DNA of 64,000 bases from Flavobacterium sp. LHD-85 (lineage in GTDB: Bacteria > Bacteroidota > Bacteroidia > Flavobacteriales > Flavobacteriaceae). The stretch spans positions 806,001-870,000 of the forward strand of contig NZ_JAVFVR010000001.1 in NCBI RefSeq assembly GCF_030929595.1, written 5' to 3'. A model generated the notes under the pieces. It saw nothing but the letters and a program-made list of their open reading frames with translations, made no database searches and was not told where the DNA came from. Of this stretch, positions 30,762 through 38,620 are shown in pieces. Both the position numbers and the translations under genes were made by a program. How positions within the stretch are numbered: the stretch's first letter is position 1; every line of letters starts with the position of its first letter.

Positions 30762-31865
30762 TTATTTTACAAAGCGTCGGTCTTTCCATTCATAAGAACC
30801 AAACAAGCTGTACAAAGCTACTGCTGAACTAAAAAATGGATACAATAAACTGCTCAATAAAAGACTCTTAATTCGTGTTTTAGTTAAGAATTGATTGGTG
30901 ACAGAAAGCAAACCAAAATCGATTATAAATTTAAAAAAGGCAAATAAAACTAGAATCGGATAACTTAGAACTCCAAAAAGAAATAAGAAAAAACAAATAA
31001 CCAAAGTTAGATTCCCAAAGAAAACAATAAGTCCTAAAAACTTTCCAAAAGTACTTTTGTAAGAACTTGTTTTTGCTGCCCAGCGCACTCTTTGATGAAA
31101 CAATGCTTTCCAATTTTCGGTTGGTTTCGTAACAACAATTGCTTCTTTAGCTTTTAGATAATGAACTTCTTTGGAAAACTTTTCTATCGCTTTCTGCAAT
31201 AAAAAGACATCATCTCCGCTAGCAATTTTGTCATTCCCATCAAAGCCATTCAGTTTTTCAAACAATGATTTTCTGTACGCAAAATTAGCTCCGTTGCACA
31301 TGAAACCTTTCTTCAAACCAAAACTTCCAATCGTTGCGCCTTGCAAACTCGTTAAATCTAATTGCTGGAAATGATCTAAAAATGAGTTTTTACATTGATA
31401 AATTACAGCACCCGCTAGCATTGAAACTTTATTCTGCTGAATATAATTGTCAAAAGTCAGAAGCCAGTTTTCAGAAACAATACAATCGGCATCGGTTGTG
31501 ATAACCCAATCGGTTTTTACATGCTGCATTGCCGTTGTAATCGCGTCTTTTTTTGGGGAATTTGAGACCCTAATGTTATCGACAATTGAAACTTGGAATT
31601 TGGAATTTAAAACTTGGAATTTATCTTTAGAATTATCATCAACTAAAATCACTTCAAATAAATCTGTCGGATAATTAAGTTTAGAAATGCTTTTTAAAAG
31701 ATTGGGTAGATTTTCTTCTTCGTTTCTAAACGGAACAATAATCGTAAAACTGGTTTGCGGTTTTAAATCTGTTTTTTGATATTTTTTTATTCTGAAAAAA
31801 CCATAAACAAGCAAGCAGATGCTACAAACATAAATTGCTAATATGGAGAATAAAACAAATATCAT
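30762..31865 (-). CDS. GT2-family glycosyltransferase
   Basis: The 367-aa membrane enzyme has an N-terminal helix (about residues 5-25), a GT-A domain starting TIIVPFRNEEENLPNLL (about 41-57), the VDDNSKDK and TTDADCIV (DxD-like) motifs, and QRVRW, the processive-type Q-x-x-R-W box. C-terminal membrane helices follow. It overlaps the upstream UPF0104 gene by 4 bp, a pairing common for lipid or polysaccharide glycosylation. Residues about 82-93 are encoded by a repeat-like sequence (see findings). Confidence 0.87.
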   Translation of the reverse strand: MIFVLFSILAIYVCSICLLVYGFFRIKKYQKTDLKPQTSFTIIVPFRNEEENLPNLLKSISKLNYPTDLFEVILVDDNSKDKFQVLNSKFQVSIVDNIRVSNSPKKDAITTAMQHVKTDWVITTDADCIVSENWLLTFDNYIQQNKVSMLAGAVIYQCKNSFLDHFQQLDLTSLQGATIGSFGLKKGFMCNGANFAYRKSLFEKLNGFDGNDKIASGDDVFLLQKAIEKFSKEVHYLKAKEAIVVTKPTENWKALFHQRVRWAAKTSSYKSTFGKFLGLIVFFGNLTLVICFFLFLFGVLSYPILVLFAFFKFIIDFGLLSVTNQFLTKTRIKSLLLSSLLYPFFSSAVALYSLFGSYEWKDRRFVK

Positions 31866-32806
31866 TCTACAGTTTTGGTTTTAAAATTCAGTACAAAATA
31901 GCTTCCTAGAACTACTGGCAATACGACATTCAAGAACCACATTAAGGTGCTGATGAAAATTACAATCCATTCGTTTACGCCCAAAATTCCGAAGAAATAT
32001 ATCGCAACGCTTCCTTTTACAGCAAAATCTAAAAACTGAAATGTCGGCAATGATGAAGCCAAAAAGTAAACCGATGTAATCGCAGCCATTAAAGTGAAAT
32101 AAGGCAAATCGACATCAAAACCTAAAAACAAAAAGTAATATTGATGAGAGAAAACCAAATAACGGCAGATTCCTAAAAAGATATTTTTCTGATGAACCGA
32201 TTTCGGGATTTCGTTGATTTTATGAATCAGTTTTTCTATCGAATATCCTTTGACTTTTATCTTTTTAATGGAGAATAATAAAATTAAAATCAGCATAAAT
32301 CCACCAAAAAGAATCAGAACCGTTTTAGTTGTGATTACATTAAATTCAGCATTAAAATACAATAATCCAAAAATTCCAAAAATGATCGTTAAAATCATCT
32401 GGATTCCGTTGCAGATTAAGTTTAAGAAAACAACTCTTTTGGTTTCCGTTTTTGGATAATACAACGCTTTTCCCGCGTACTCTCCTACTCCATTTGGTGT
32501 AAAAATTCCAGCTGTCAATGCTGCTAAAACCTGCTTTGTGGCTTCGTAAACCGAGATTTTATGAATAACCTGCGCAAGATTCTGCCATTTCAGAATCTCA
32601 AAATAGCGGTTCAAAACACTCAAAAGCAAGATAAACGAAATCCCTAAAACCGACTGGTTTTTCTTGAATAAAACAATAAACTTTTGCCAGTCCAATTTGT
32701 CATTGTTAGCCAACTGATTATAAATAAAATAAAATGCACCGCCAACAATTAAAAGTTTGGCCAGAAGAACTAGGAATTGCTTAGCTTTGTGAGGAATTGA
32801 AATCAT
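31862..32806 (-). CDS. UPF0104/LPG-synthase transmembrane-family protein
   Basis: The 314-aa product has about eight membrane segments and matches the lysylphosphatidylglycerol synthase TM (UPF0104) family pattern, including FTPNGVGEYAGKALYYP and the AITSVYFLASSLPTFQFLDFA block. Without a LysX-like soluble domain it is probably a flippase-like partner in glycolipid metabolism. Its stop overlaps the start of the GT2 gene. The -7 box lies only 4 bp upstream of the ATG. Confidence 0.82.
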   Translation of the reverse strand: MISIPHKAKQFLVLLAKLLIVGGAFYFIYNQLANNDKLDWQKFIVLFKKNQSVLGISFILLLSVLNRYFEILKWQNLAQVIHKISVYEATKQVLAALTAGIFTPNGVGEYAGKALYYPKTETKRVVFLNLICNGIQMILTIIFGIFGLLYFNAEFNVITTKTVLILFGGFMLILILLFSIKKIKVKGYSIEKLIHKINEIPKSVHQKNIFLGICRYLVFSHQYYFLFLGFDVDLPYFTLMAAITSVYFLASSLPTFQFLDFAVKGSVAIYFFGILGVNEWIVIFISTLMWFLNVVLPVVLGSYFVLNFKTKTVE

Positions 32807-32810
32807 GCCG

Positions 32811-32818
32811 CAAAAGTA
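32811..32818 (-). promoter_or_regulatory. -7 box abutting the UPF0104 start
   Basis: The minus strand reads TACTTTTG, an exact TAnnTTTG match, ending 4 bp before the ATG. If used, transcription would begin at or very near the start codon. Confidence 0.5.
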
Positions 32819-32896
32819 ATCAAATGTGGCAATTAGGAAGTGAGAAAATGAGTCAATTTTCTAAACTTGAAACCTTAAACTTGAAACCACAATCTC

Positions 32897-33451
32897 TTGA
32901 CACAAGAACGCATCATATTAGGTATTGACCCTGGAACCACCATTATGGGGTTTGGATTGATTAAAGTAATCAATAAAAAAATGGAATTTCTGCAATTAAA
33001 CGAATTGCAACTTTCCAAATACGACAATCATTACCAAAAACTAAGAATCATTTTCGAGCGAACTATTGAACTAATCGAAACACATTGCCCTGATGAAATT
33101 GCCATTGAAGCGCCTTTCTTTGGCAAAAACGTTCAATCGATGCTGAAGTTAGGTCGAGCTCAAGGCGTTGCAATGGCAGCGGGACTTTCAAGAGGAATTC
33201 CGATTACTGAGTACGAACCTAAAAAAATAAAAATGGCGATTACTGGAAACGGAAATGCCAGTAAAGAACAAGTTGCAAAAATGCTGCAACAGCTTTTAGG
33301 CTTAAAAGAATTACCCAAAAATCTCGACTCTACAGACGGTTTGGCTGCTGCGGTTTGTCATCATTTTAATTCTGGTAAAGTCGTGGCTGGAAAAAGTTAT
33401 TCGGGTTGGGATGCTTTTGTAAAACAAAATGAGGATAAGATAAGAAAATAG
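32897..33451 (+). CDS. ruvC: Holliday-junction endonuclease RuvC
   Basis: The 184-aa product resolves Holliday junctions with RuvAB. The RNase H-like fold carries the acidic residues in GIDPGTTIMG (Asp11), AIEAPFFGKN (Glu near 71) and the C-terminal DSTDGLAAAVCHH. The start is a TTG at 32897, needed to include the first strand; no ATG or GTG is suitably placed. Length is typical. Confidence 0.94.
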   Translation: MTQERIILGIDPGTTIMGFGLIKVINKKMEFLQLNELQLSKYDNHYQKLRIIFERTIELIETHCPDEIAIEAPFFGKNVQSMLKLGRAQGVAMAAGLSRGIPITEYEPKKIKMAITGNGNASKEQVAKMLQQLLGLKELPKNLDSTDGLAAAVCHHFNSGKVVAGKSYSGWDAFVKQNEDKIRK

Positions 33452-33452
33452 C

Positions 33453-33460
33453 TATATTTG
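33453..33460 (+). promoter_or_regulatory. -7 box for the lipoprotein at 33490
   Basis: TATATTTG matches the -7 consensus and starts 1 bp after the ruvC stop, 29 bp before the ATG. Confidence 0.55.
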
Positions 33461-33489
33461 TTAAAAACAAATCTTAATCTTAACCACAA

Positions 33490-34344
33490 ATGACAAAAAT
33501 TAAATTTATTGCATTTATTTTATTTGCAGCAGTTATTTCTTCATGCTCGTCTGATAATAGTGACGAAAGCCAATCAGAAAATTTTTTTAATTTCACCTAT
33601 GACGGTAAAGTCCAAAATGTTAAAACTTGGGAAGCTCAAAAGCAAGGTGATTTTATAGAAGTCATGGGAACATCTGAACAAGGAATTGCTATTGATTTCA
33701 AATTTAATTCTTTTGGAAATTTATATCAGGCACTTACAAATCCTACATCAGTAAACAGTCAAATTCCTTGGTTGCAAGCTTCAGAAAATTTCACTTCTAA
33801 CACTTTTACTTTTACTTTAGAGAACCTGAACAATACAGACAAAACAGTGCGGGTAAAATTTTCTGGTAAAGTATATGAAGACGGTTACGATTACGAATCA
33901 AAGTTTGTTAATGTAAGCGGTTCATTTAAAATTCCTTATAAAGAAATCACGCCACAAGTTGAAGGGCTTGGCACTTTTGCTAAAATTGATGGAAAAGACT
34001 GGCATGGCTTATCATTTGATGGTACAATTGAAAACCAGACAACAAAAATAATTTATGCTGAAAACGACGGTGAGTACACAATTGGTATTGCTTTTCCTGA
34101 TTATAATGCAAAAGCAGGAACTTATAATTTTACCAGCAATGATAGTGCTTACAAAATTTCTTTTCAAAAATATGATGCGACAACTCACGAAAGCATCACC
34201 TATGATGTTTCTGGAACAGTTACTTTTACAACTCTAAATGCTGTTTTAGCGACAGGAACGTTTAGTTTAACCGCTACGCATCCTACGACTAAAGCAAAAA
34301 TTATCATTTCAAATGGTACTTTTAAAGAAAGCGCTGCATTCTAA
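33490..34344 (+). CDS. Hypothetical lipoprotein
   Basis: The 284-aa protein has a lipoprotein signal peptide (AVISSC, Cys19), then an acidic Ser/Asp linker and a beta-rich domain with two similar halves (about residues 28-150 and 155-284). Both halves carry strands such as TFTLENLNN and TFSLTATHP. It resembles the many flavobacterial surface lipoproteins of unknown role. Monocistronic. Confidence 0.8.
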   Translation: MTKIKFIAFILFAAVISSCSSDNSDESQSENFFNFTYDGKVQNVKTWEAQKQGDFIEVMGTSEQGIAIDFKFNSFGNLYQALTNPTSVNSQIPWLQASENFTSNTFTFTLENLNNTDKTVRVKFSGKVYEDGYDYESKFVNVSGSFKIPYKEITPQVEGLGTFAKIDGKDWHGLSFDGTIENQTTKIIYAENDGEYTIGIAFPDYNAKAGTYNFTSNDSAYKISFQKYDATTHESITYDVSGTVTFTTLNAVLATGTFSLTATHPTTKAKIIISNGTFKESAAF

Positions 34345-34417
34345 TAAAAAAACATAATTTATCATTAATTAATATTGATAATTGAAGAGCAAGATTTACC
34401 TTGCTCTTTTTTTTATT

Positions 34418-35554
34418 ATGTCCGGCATTTACATCCATATTCCTTTTTGCAAACAGGCTTGTCACTATTGCGATTTCCATTTTTCGACTTCAATGAAAAA
34501 GAAAGATGAAATGGTTTTGGCATTAGCCAAAGAAATCAATGTACGTAAAAACGAATTCAAAAATGAGATTATAGAAACCATTTATTTTGGTGGCGGAACT
34601 CCTTCCGTACTGTCAAATGACGAAATAAACTTTTTAATTTCTGAAGTTTACAAAAATTACAAGCTTGTAGAAAATCCAGAAATTACGCTTGAAGCCAATC
34701 CAGATGATTTGTCTGCGGAGCGAATTCTGGAATTATCCAAAAGTCCGATAAATAGATTAAGTATCGGAATTCAGTCTTTTTACGAAGACGATTTGAAGAT
34801 GATGAATCGTGCTCATAATTCGGCTGAAGCCAAAAAATGTTTGGAAGAAGCAACAAAATATTTTGACAATATTTCCCTTGATTTGATTTATGGAATTCCA
34901 GGAATGAGTGACGAAATGTGGAGACAGAATATTCAGACTGCTTTAGATTTTGGCATTCCGCATATTTCAAGCTATGCTTTGACAGTTGAACCAAAGACAG
35001 CTTTAAGCAAATTAATTCGGACTGGAAAAATCGCTGAACCTCAGGATGAAGCAGCTTCCAATCATTTTATGATTTTGGTCGAAATGCTTCAGCAAAACGG
35101 TTTTATTCATTACGAATTATCCAATTTTGGAAAAGAGAATTATTTCTCCAAAAACAATTCGGCTTATTGGTTAGGTAAAAAATATATCGGAATTGGACCT
35201 TCGGCACACAGTTATGATGGCGAAAAAAGAGGCTGGAATATTGCAAATAATTCATTGTATTTAAAAGCTATTCAAAACGATGAACTTCCTGTTGAAACAG
35301 AAATCCTAACTATTTCAGATCGTTATAATGAATATATTATGACGGGATTGCGAACCATTTGGGGCGTTTCTTTAGAAAGAATTGAAAAGGATTTCGGATC
35401 AGAATATTTGAATTATTTACTGGAACAATCTCAAAAGTTCTTAAACGATGATCTGCTTTCAATAGAAAACAACATTCTTAAACCAACTCCAAAAGGAAAA
35501 TTTTTAACGGATGGAATTGCTTCAGATTTATTTTATCTAAATTTGGATGAATAA
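34418..35554 (+). CDS. hemW: HemW-family radical SAM protein (heme chaperone)
   Basis: The product (378 aa) starts MSGIYIHIPF, and Cys11, Cys15 and Cys18 (CKQACHYC) bind the 4Fe-4S cluster. FGGGTPSVL is the SAM-binding glycine motif, and NSAYWLGKKYIGIGPSAHS matches the HemW signature. HemW delivers heme and is often misnamed oxygen-independent coproporphyrinogen oxidase; the extra N-terminal Cys of HemN is absent. The ATG at 34418 is chosen; an upstream non-ATG extension lies in a hairpin (AAGAGCAAG...CTTGCTCTT). Confidence 0.9.
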   Translation: MSGIYIHIPFCKQACHYCDFHFSTSMKKKDEMVLALAKEINVRKNEFKNEIIETIYFGGGTPSVLSNDEINFLISEVYKNYKLVENPEITLEANPDDLSAERILELSKSPINRLSIGIQSFYEDDLKMMNRAHNSAEAKKCLEEATKYFDNISLDLIYGIPGMSDEMWRQNIQTALDFGIPHISSYALTVEPKTALSKLIRTGKIAEPQDEAASNHFMILVEMLQQNGFIHYELSNFGKENYFSKNNSAYWLGKKYIGIGPSAHSYDGEKRGWNIANNSLYLKAIQNDELPVETEILTISDRYNEYIMTGLRTIWGVSLERIEKDFGSEYLNYLLEQSQKFLNDDLLSIENNILKPTPKGKFLTDGIASDLFYLNLDE

Positions 35555-35562
35555 AAATTAGC

Positions 35563-35618
35563 CACGAAGGCACAAAGGCTCAAATTTATTAAACTTTGTG
35601 ACTTAGCGTCTTTGCGGC
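35563..35618. repeat. Palindromic repeat, family D (CCACGAAGGCACAAAG)
   Basis: The left arm GCCACGAAGGCACAAAGGCT pairs with gaps to ACTTTGTGACTTAGCGTCTTTGCGGC on the right. It fills the spacer between hemW and the cyclase gene, ending 16 bp before the latter's GTG. Confidence 0.75.
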
Positions 35619-35633
35619 ATAAAATCCAAATTT

Positions 35634-36401
35634 GTGTTAGCAAAAATCAACAACTTCGAAATCGACTTATCAAAACCCATTGATATTTCTATTCCATTAA
35701 CAAATACAGATGAAAATCCGATTGCATGGTATATTGAGAAACCCGTTATTGAACCTGTAGTTTTTGGCGACTGGATTGGTAAAGTTTCTGAAGGAAAATC
35801 ATCTACGAATTTTAATAATATTTTCTTCAATCCGCATGGGCATGGCACGCACACTGAATGTCTCGGGCATATTACCAATGATTTTTATAGCATTAATCAA
35901 TCTTTGAAACAATTTTTCTTTTTTGCTAAATTGATTACAGTTGAACCTGAAAAGATTGGAGATGATTTTGTGATTATGCAAGAACCAATTGAAAAAGCGT
36001 TGAGCGCTTCGACTCTGCTCAGCGTGACAAACGAGGCTTTGATTATTAGAACGCTTCCAAATCAACTAGATAAAAAATCAAGAAAATATTCCAATACCAA
36101 TCCGCCGTATTTGTCTGAAGAGGCTGCGATTTTCATCCGCGAAAGCGAAATTCAGCATTTATTGATTGATTTGCCAAGTGTGGATAAAGAACATGATGAA
36201 GGGAAATTATTGGCTCACAAAGCATTTTGGAATGTAAAAGACACGCACAAGGTAAATCCAGATGCAAGATTTAATGCGACAATTACTGAAATGATTTACG
36301 TTTCAGACGAAATTGAAGATGGAAATTATATACTAAATCTTCAAATCGCTTCGTTTGAAAATGACGCAAGTCCATCAAAACCAATTTTATATAAGATTTA
36401 A
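35634..36401 (+). CDS. Cyclase-family (kynurenine formamidase-like) hydrolase
   Basis: The 255-aa protein belongs to the cyclase/KynB fold by its metal motif PHGHGTHTECLGH (about residues 65-77) and the ending NATITEMIYV. The motif is HxGTHxE rather than the usual HxGTHxD. Formamidase activity is possible but no kynurenine genes are nearby. The start is a GTG just after a repeat. Residues about 122-133 are encoded by a sequence like an intergenic repeat (see findings). Confidence 0.78.
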   Translation: MLAKINNFEIDLSKPIDISIPLTNTDENPIAWYIEKPVIEPVVFGDWIGKVSEGKSSTNFNNIFFNPHGHGTHTECLGHITNDFYSINQSLKQFFFFAKLITVEPEKIGDDFVIMQEPIEKALSASTLLSVTNEALIIRTLPNQLDKKSRKYSNTNPPYLSEEAAIFIRESEIQHLLIDLPSVDKEHDEGKLLAHKAFWNVKDTHKVNPDARFNATITEMIYVSDEIEDGNYILNLQIASFENDASPSKPILYKI

Positions 36402-36403
36402 GG

Positions 36404-36546
36404 TTTGCCACGAATTTCACGAATTTGCACGAATTTCTTTTTTTCTTTTGCCACAAATTAAAAAGATTTGCACAGATTTAATCATTTTAATCCTTTAATC
36501 TGTGGCAAAAAATTAATTCGTGAAAATTCGTGAAATTCGTGGCAAA
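36404..36546. repeat. Nested palindrome, family C, copy 4
   Basis: Outer arms TTTGCCACGAATTTCACGAA (from 36404) and its near-complement ending TTCGTGAAATTCGTGGCAAA (to 36546) enclose a second inverted repeat, TTTGCCACAAATT...TTAATCTGTGGCAAAA. Total span is 143 bp. Confidence 0.88.
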
Positions 36547-36560
36547 AAAACAAAAACAAT

Positions 36561-36962
36561 ATGATTAGTGTTTCTACAGATAAAACCAAACTCGACGTTC
36601 CGTTTATACAAAACTTTTTAAAAGACATTTATTGGGCTGCGGGGCGAACGATTGAAGAAGTGCAACGCACAATTGATGCTTCTGTTTGTTTTGGAATTTA
36701 TCTAGATGACAAACAAATTGGGTTTGCACGCGTCATTACTGATTATGTCGTTTTTGCTTATTTAATGGATGTTTTTATTGATGAAGAACATCGCGGAAAA
36801 GGCTATTCATCCATTTTGATCGAAGCGATGATGAAAGAACCACAATTGCAAGAAGTAAAAATCTGGCGTTTGGCTACAACTGACGCTCACTTTTTATATG
36901 AGAAATTCGGATTTACAAAACTGAATCATCCAGAAAAGATGATGGAAAAAATAGTCAAATGA
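36561..36962 (+). CDS. GNAT-family N-acetyltransferase
   Basis: The 133-aa protein has the acetyl-CoA-binding motif HRGKGYSSILIEAMM (about residues 79-93) after VFIDEE, and a C-terminal FLYEKFGFTKL strand-turn. It overlaps the following DUF4260 gene by 4 bp. Substrate unknown. Confidence 0.87.
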   Translation: MISVSTDKTKLDVPFIQNFLKDIYWAAGRTIEEVQRTIDASVCFGIYLDDKQIGFARVITDYVVFAYLMDVFIDEEHRGKGYSSILIEAMMKEPQLQEVKIWRLATTDAHFLYEKFGFTKLNHPEKMMEKIVK

Positions 36963-37309
36963 AAACAGTCCTAAAACTAGAAGAAACGGCTTTATTTATT
37001 CTCGGAATATTTCTTTTTAACCGTTTAAGCTATGAATGGTGGTGGTTTCTTGTTTTGATTTTGGCTCCAGATTTATCAATGATTGGTTATGTTTTTGGAA
37101 ACAAAGTTGGAGCATTCCTTTATAATATCTTTCATCACAAAGGAATTACGCTTTTAATTTATGCGGTCGGCCTTTATTTAAGTATTGAAGTTGTGCAATT
37201 AGCGGGAATTATTTTATTTTCACATTCGGCAATGGATCGCATTTTCGGTTATGGTCTTAAATATGAAAAAGGTTTTAAATACACACATTTAGGTGAAATT
37301 GGTAAATAA
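36959..37309 (+). CDS. DUF4260-family membrane protein
   Basis: The 116-aa protein has three hydrophobic segments and the family blocks LILAPDLSMIGYVFGNKVGA, YNIFHHKG and HSAMDRIFGYGLKY. It overlaps the GNAT gene by 4 bp and precedes the MmcQ-like gene by 6 bp, so the three form a small operon. Function unknown. Confidence 0.87.
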   Translation: MKTVLKLEETALFILGIFLFNRLSYEWWWFLVLILAPDLSMIGYVFGNKVGAFLYNIFHHKGITLLIYAVGLYLSIEVVQLAGIILFSHSAMDRIFGYGLKYEKGFKYTHLGEIGK

Positions 37310-37315
37310 GCAGTT

Positions 37316-37687
37316 ATGAATTTAGAAACGTTTTACGAATATTGTCTGTCGAAAAAAGGTGTCAGCGAGCATTTCCCTTTTGATGAAGATACGCTGGTTT
37401 TTAAAGTAGGCGGAAAAATGTTTGCTTTGTCTTCTCTCTCTCAATGGGAAAAAAATGAGCAATCTGTCAATTTAAAATGCGATCCAGACCGCGCGCAGGA
37501 ACTCAGAGCTGAATATGACGAAATTCAGCCAGGTTATCATATGAGTAAAGTGCATTGGAATACGATCGCTTTAAACGGAAATCTTCCAGACAAATTTGTC
37601 AAAGAATTGATAGATCATTCGTATGAATTGGTTTTCAAAAGTTTGACAAAGAAAATTCAGAATGAAATTACTCAATTAAAAAATTAG
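37316..37687 (+). CDS. MmcQ/YjbR-family DNA-binding protein
   Basis: The 123-aa protein has the family start YCLSKKGVSEHFPFDEDTLV, followed by FKVGGKMFAL and the C-terminal HWNTIALNGNLPDKFVKELIDHSY. YjbR has a CyaY-like, possibly DNA-binding fold; the cellular role is not settled. Last gene of the GNAT-DUF4260-MmcQ operon. Confidence 0.88.
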   Translation: MNLETFYEYCLSKKGVSEHFPFDEDTLVFKVGGKMFALSSLSQWEKNEQSVNLKCDPDRAQELRAEYDEIQPGYHMSKVHWNTIALNGNLPDKFVKELIDHSYELVFKSLTKKIQNEITQLKN

Positions 37688-37759
37688 GCATTACATTTGC
37701 AGGGTAAGATCAAAACTTAAAAACCCGAATCAGTTTGCAAATTAGCATTTTATAGCATC

Positions 37760-38482
37760 ATGAAAGAACAATTTAAAAAATTTCTAAACGAAGAACAAGA
37801 TCCAAAAGCGATTGAAAAAATCACTTCGAAACTCTCAGATTTATTAATGAAAGGCGAAGAAGTTGGATACATCGCAGTGCAAAAAAAGCCTGCAATTACT
37901 GTTTTTCCAGATAGTATTGTATTAACAAACAAACGTATCATTATCTGCAAGCCTAAAAACTTAGGTCTTTCTATGGATTTTACAGATTACACTTGGGATG
38001 ATATTGCAAGTACTTTTGTAAAAGAAAACATCTTAGGTTCTGAATTCTCATTTGGAACGAAAACAGATTTAGCAATTTCTATTGATTATATTCCTAAAAT
38101 TCAGGCTAGAAAAATTTATACTTACGCTAAAGAGCAATTGGATTTATTGAAAAATCCAGTTTCTACTGCTACACCAGTTCAAGAAACTATTGAGCCTGTT
38201 TTTGAAGAAGAAGAAGAGGAAGAAATCGAAGAAGTAGAAACAGAAGAAGTAACAAGTTTTGCAGAAATTTTACCTGCAGCGCCAGCCGTTACAGAAACTT
38301 ACGAACCGCTTCCAACTCAACCAACTCAACCTACTCAACCTGCTGGAGACCGTAAATTAAGCGATTTATCTAAAGAAGAACTTTTCGATAAATTACAGAA
38401 TTACAAAAAACTTCTTGATAATGGTTTAATCATGCAGGGAGAATATGATGCTTATAAAAAAGAGATTTTAAGTTATATGTAA
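37760..38482 (+). CDS. Bacterial PH-domain protein with C-terminal SHOCT
   Basis: The 240-aa protein has a PH-like domain (about residues 20-130, YIAVQKKPAITVFPDSIVLTNKRIII). An acidic linker (EEEEEEIEEVETEE) and a PTQ tandem repeat (about 183-195) follow. The C-terminal SHOCT module (about 205-240, LSDLSKEELFDKLQNYKKLLDNGLI) ends the protein. SHOCT modules mediate oligomerisation or partner binding. Role unknown; its neighbour on the other strand is DUF4407. Confidence 0.83.
   Translation: MKEQFKKFLNEEQDPKAIEKITSKLSDLLMKGEEVGYIAVQKKPAITVFPDSIVLTNKRIIICKPKNLGLSMDFTDYTWDDIASTFVKENILGSEFSFGTKTDLAISIDYIPKIQARKIYTYAKEQLDLLKNPVSTATPVQETIEPVFEEEEEEEIEEVETEEVTSFAEILPAAPAVTETYEPLPTQPTQPTQPAGDRKLSDLSKEELFDKLQNYKKLLDNGLIMQGEYDAYKKEILSYM
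38311..38341 (+). repeat. CCAACTCAA tandem repeat within the PH-SHOCT gene
   Basis: A 9-bp unit is repeated about three times and encodes Pro-Thr-Gln repeats in the linker. Each change of one unit keeps frame, so linker length could vary between strains. Confidence 0.75.
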
Positions 38483-38487
38483 TTTTA

Positions 38488-38620
38488 AAGTACAAAGTTT
38501 CTGAGTACAAAGTGCAAAGTTTTATCAGCTTTGTCTAAAATAAAAAAGCCCGAAATAGAGATTCTATTTCGGGCTTTGCATTTAAACTCTGTACTTAGAA
38601 ACTTTGCACTTTGCACTTAT
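38488..38620. repeat. Palindrome around a bidirectional terminator
   Basis: Arms with GTACAAAGTTTCTGAGTACAAAGTGCAAAGTTT (split over 38491-38523) and the matching ACTTTGCACTTTGCACTT side (to 38619) flank a central hairpin. The outer arms belong to the AAAGTACAAAGT type seen often in Flavobacteria. Confidence 0.8.
38545..38576. terminator. Bidirectional terminator between convergent genes
   Basis: AAAGCCCGAAATAGA pairs with TCTATTTCGGGCTTT around a short loop. A-rich and T-containing flanks allow use from both the PH-SHOCT gene and the DUF4407 gene. Confidence 0.75.
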
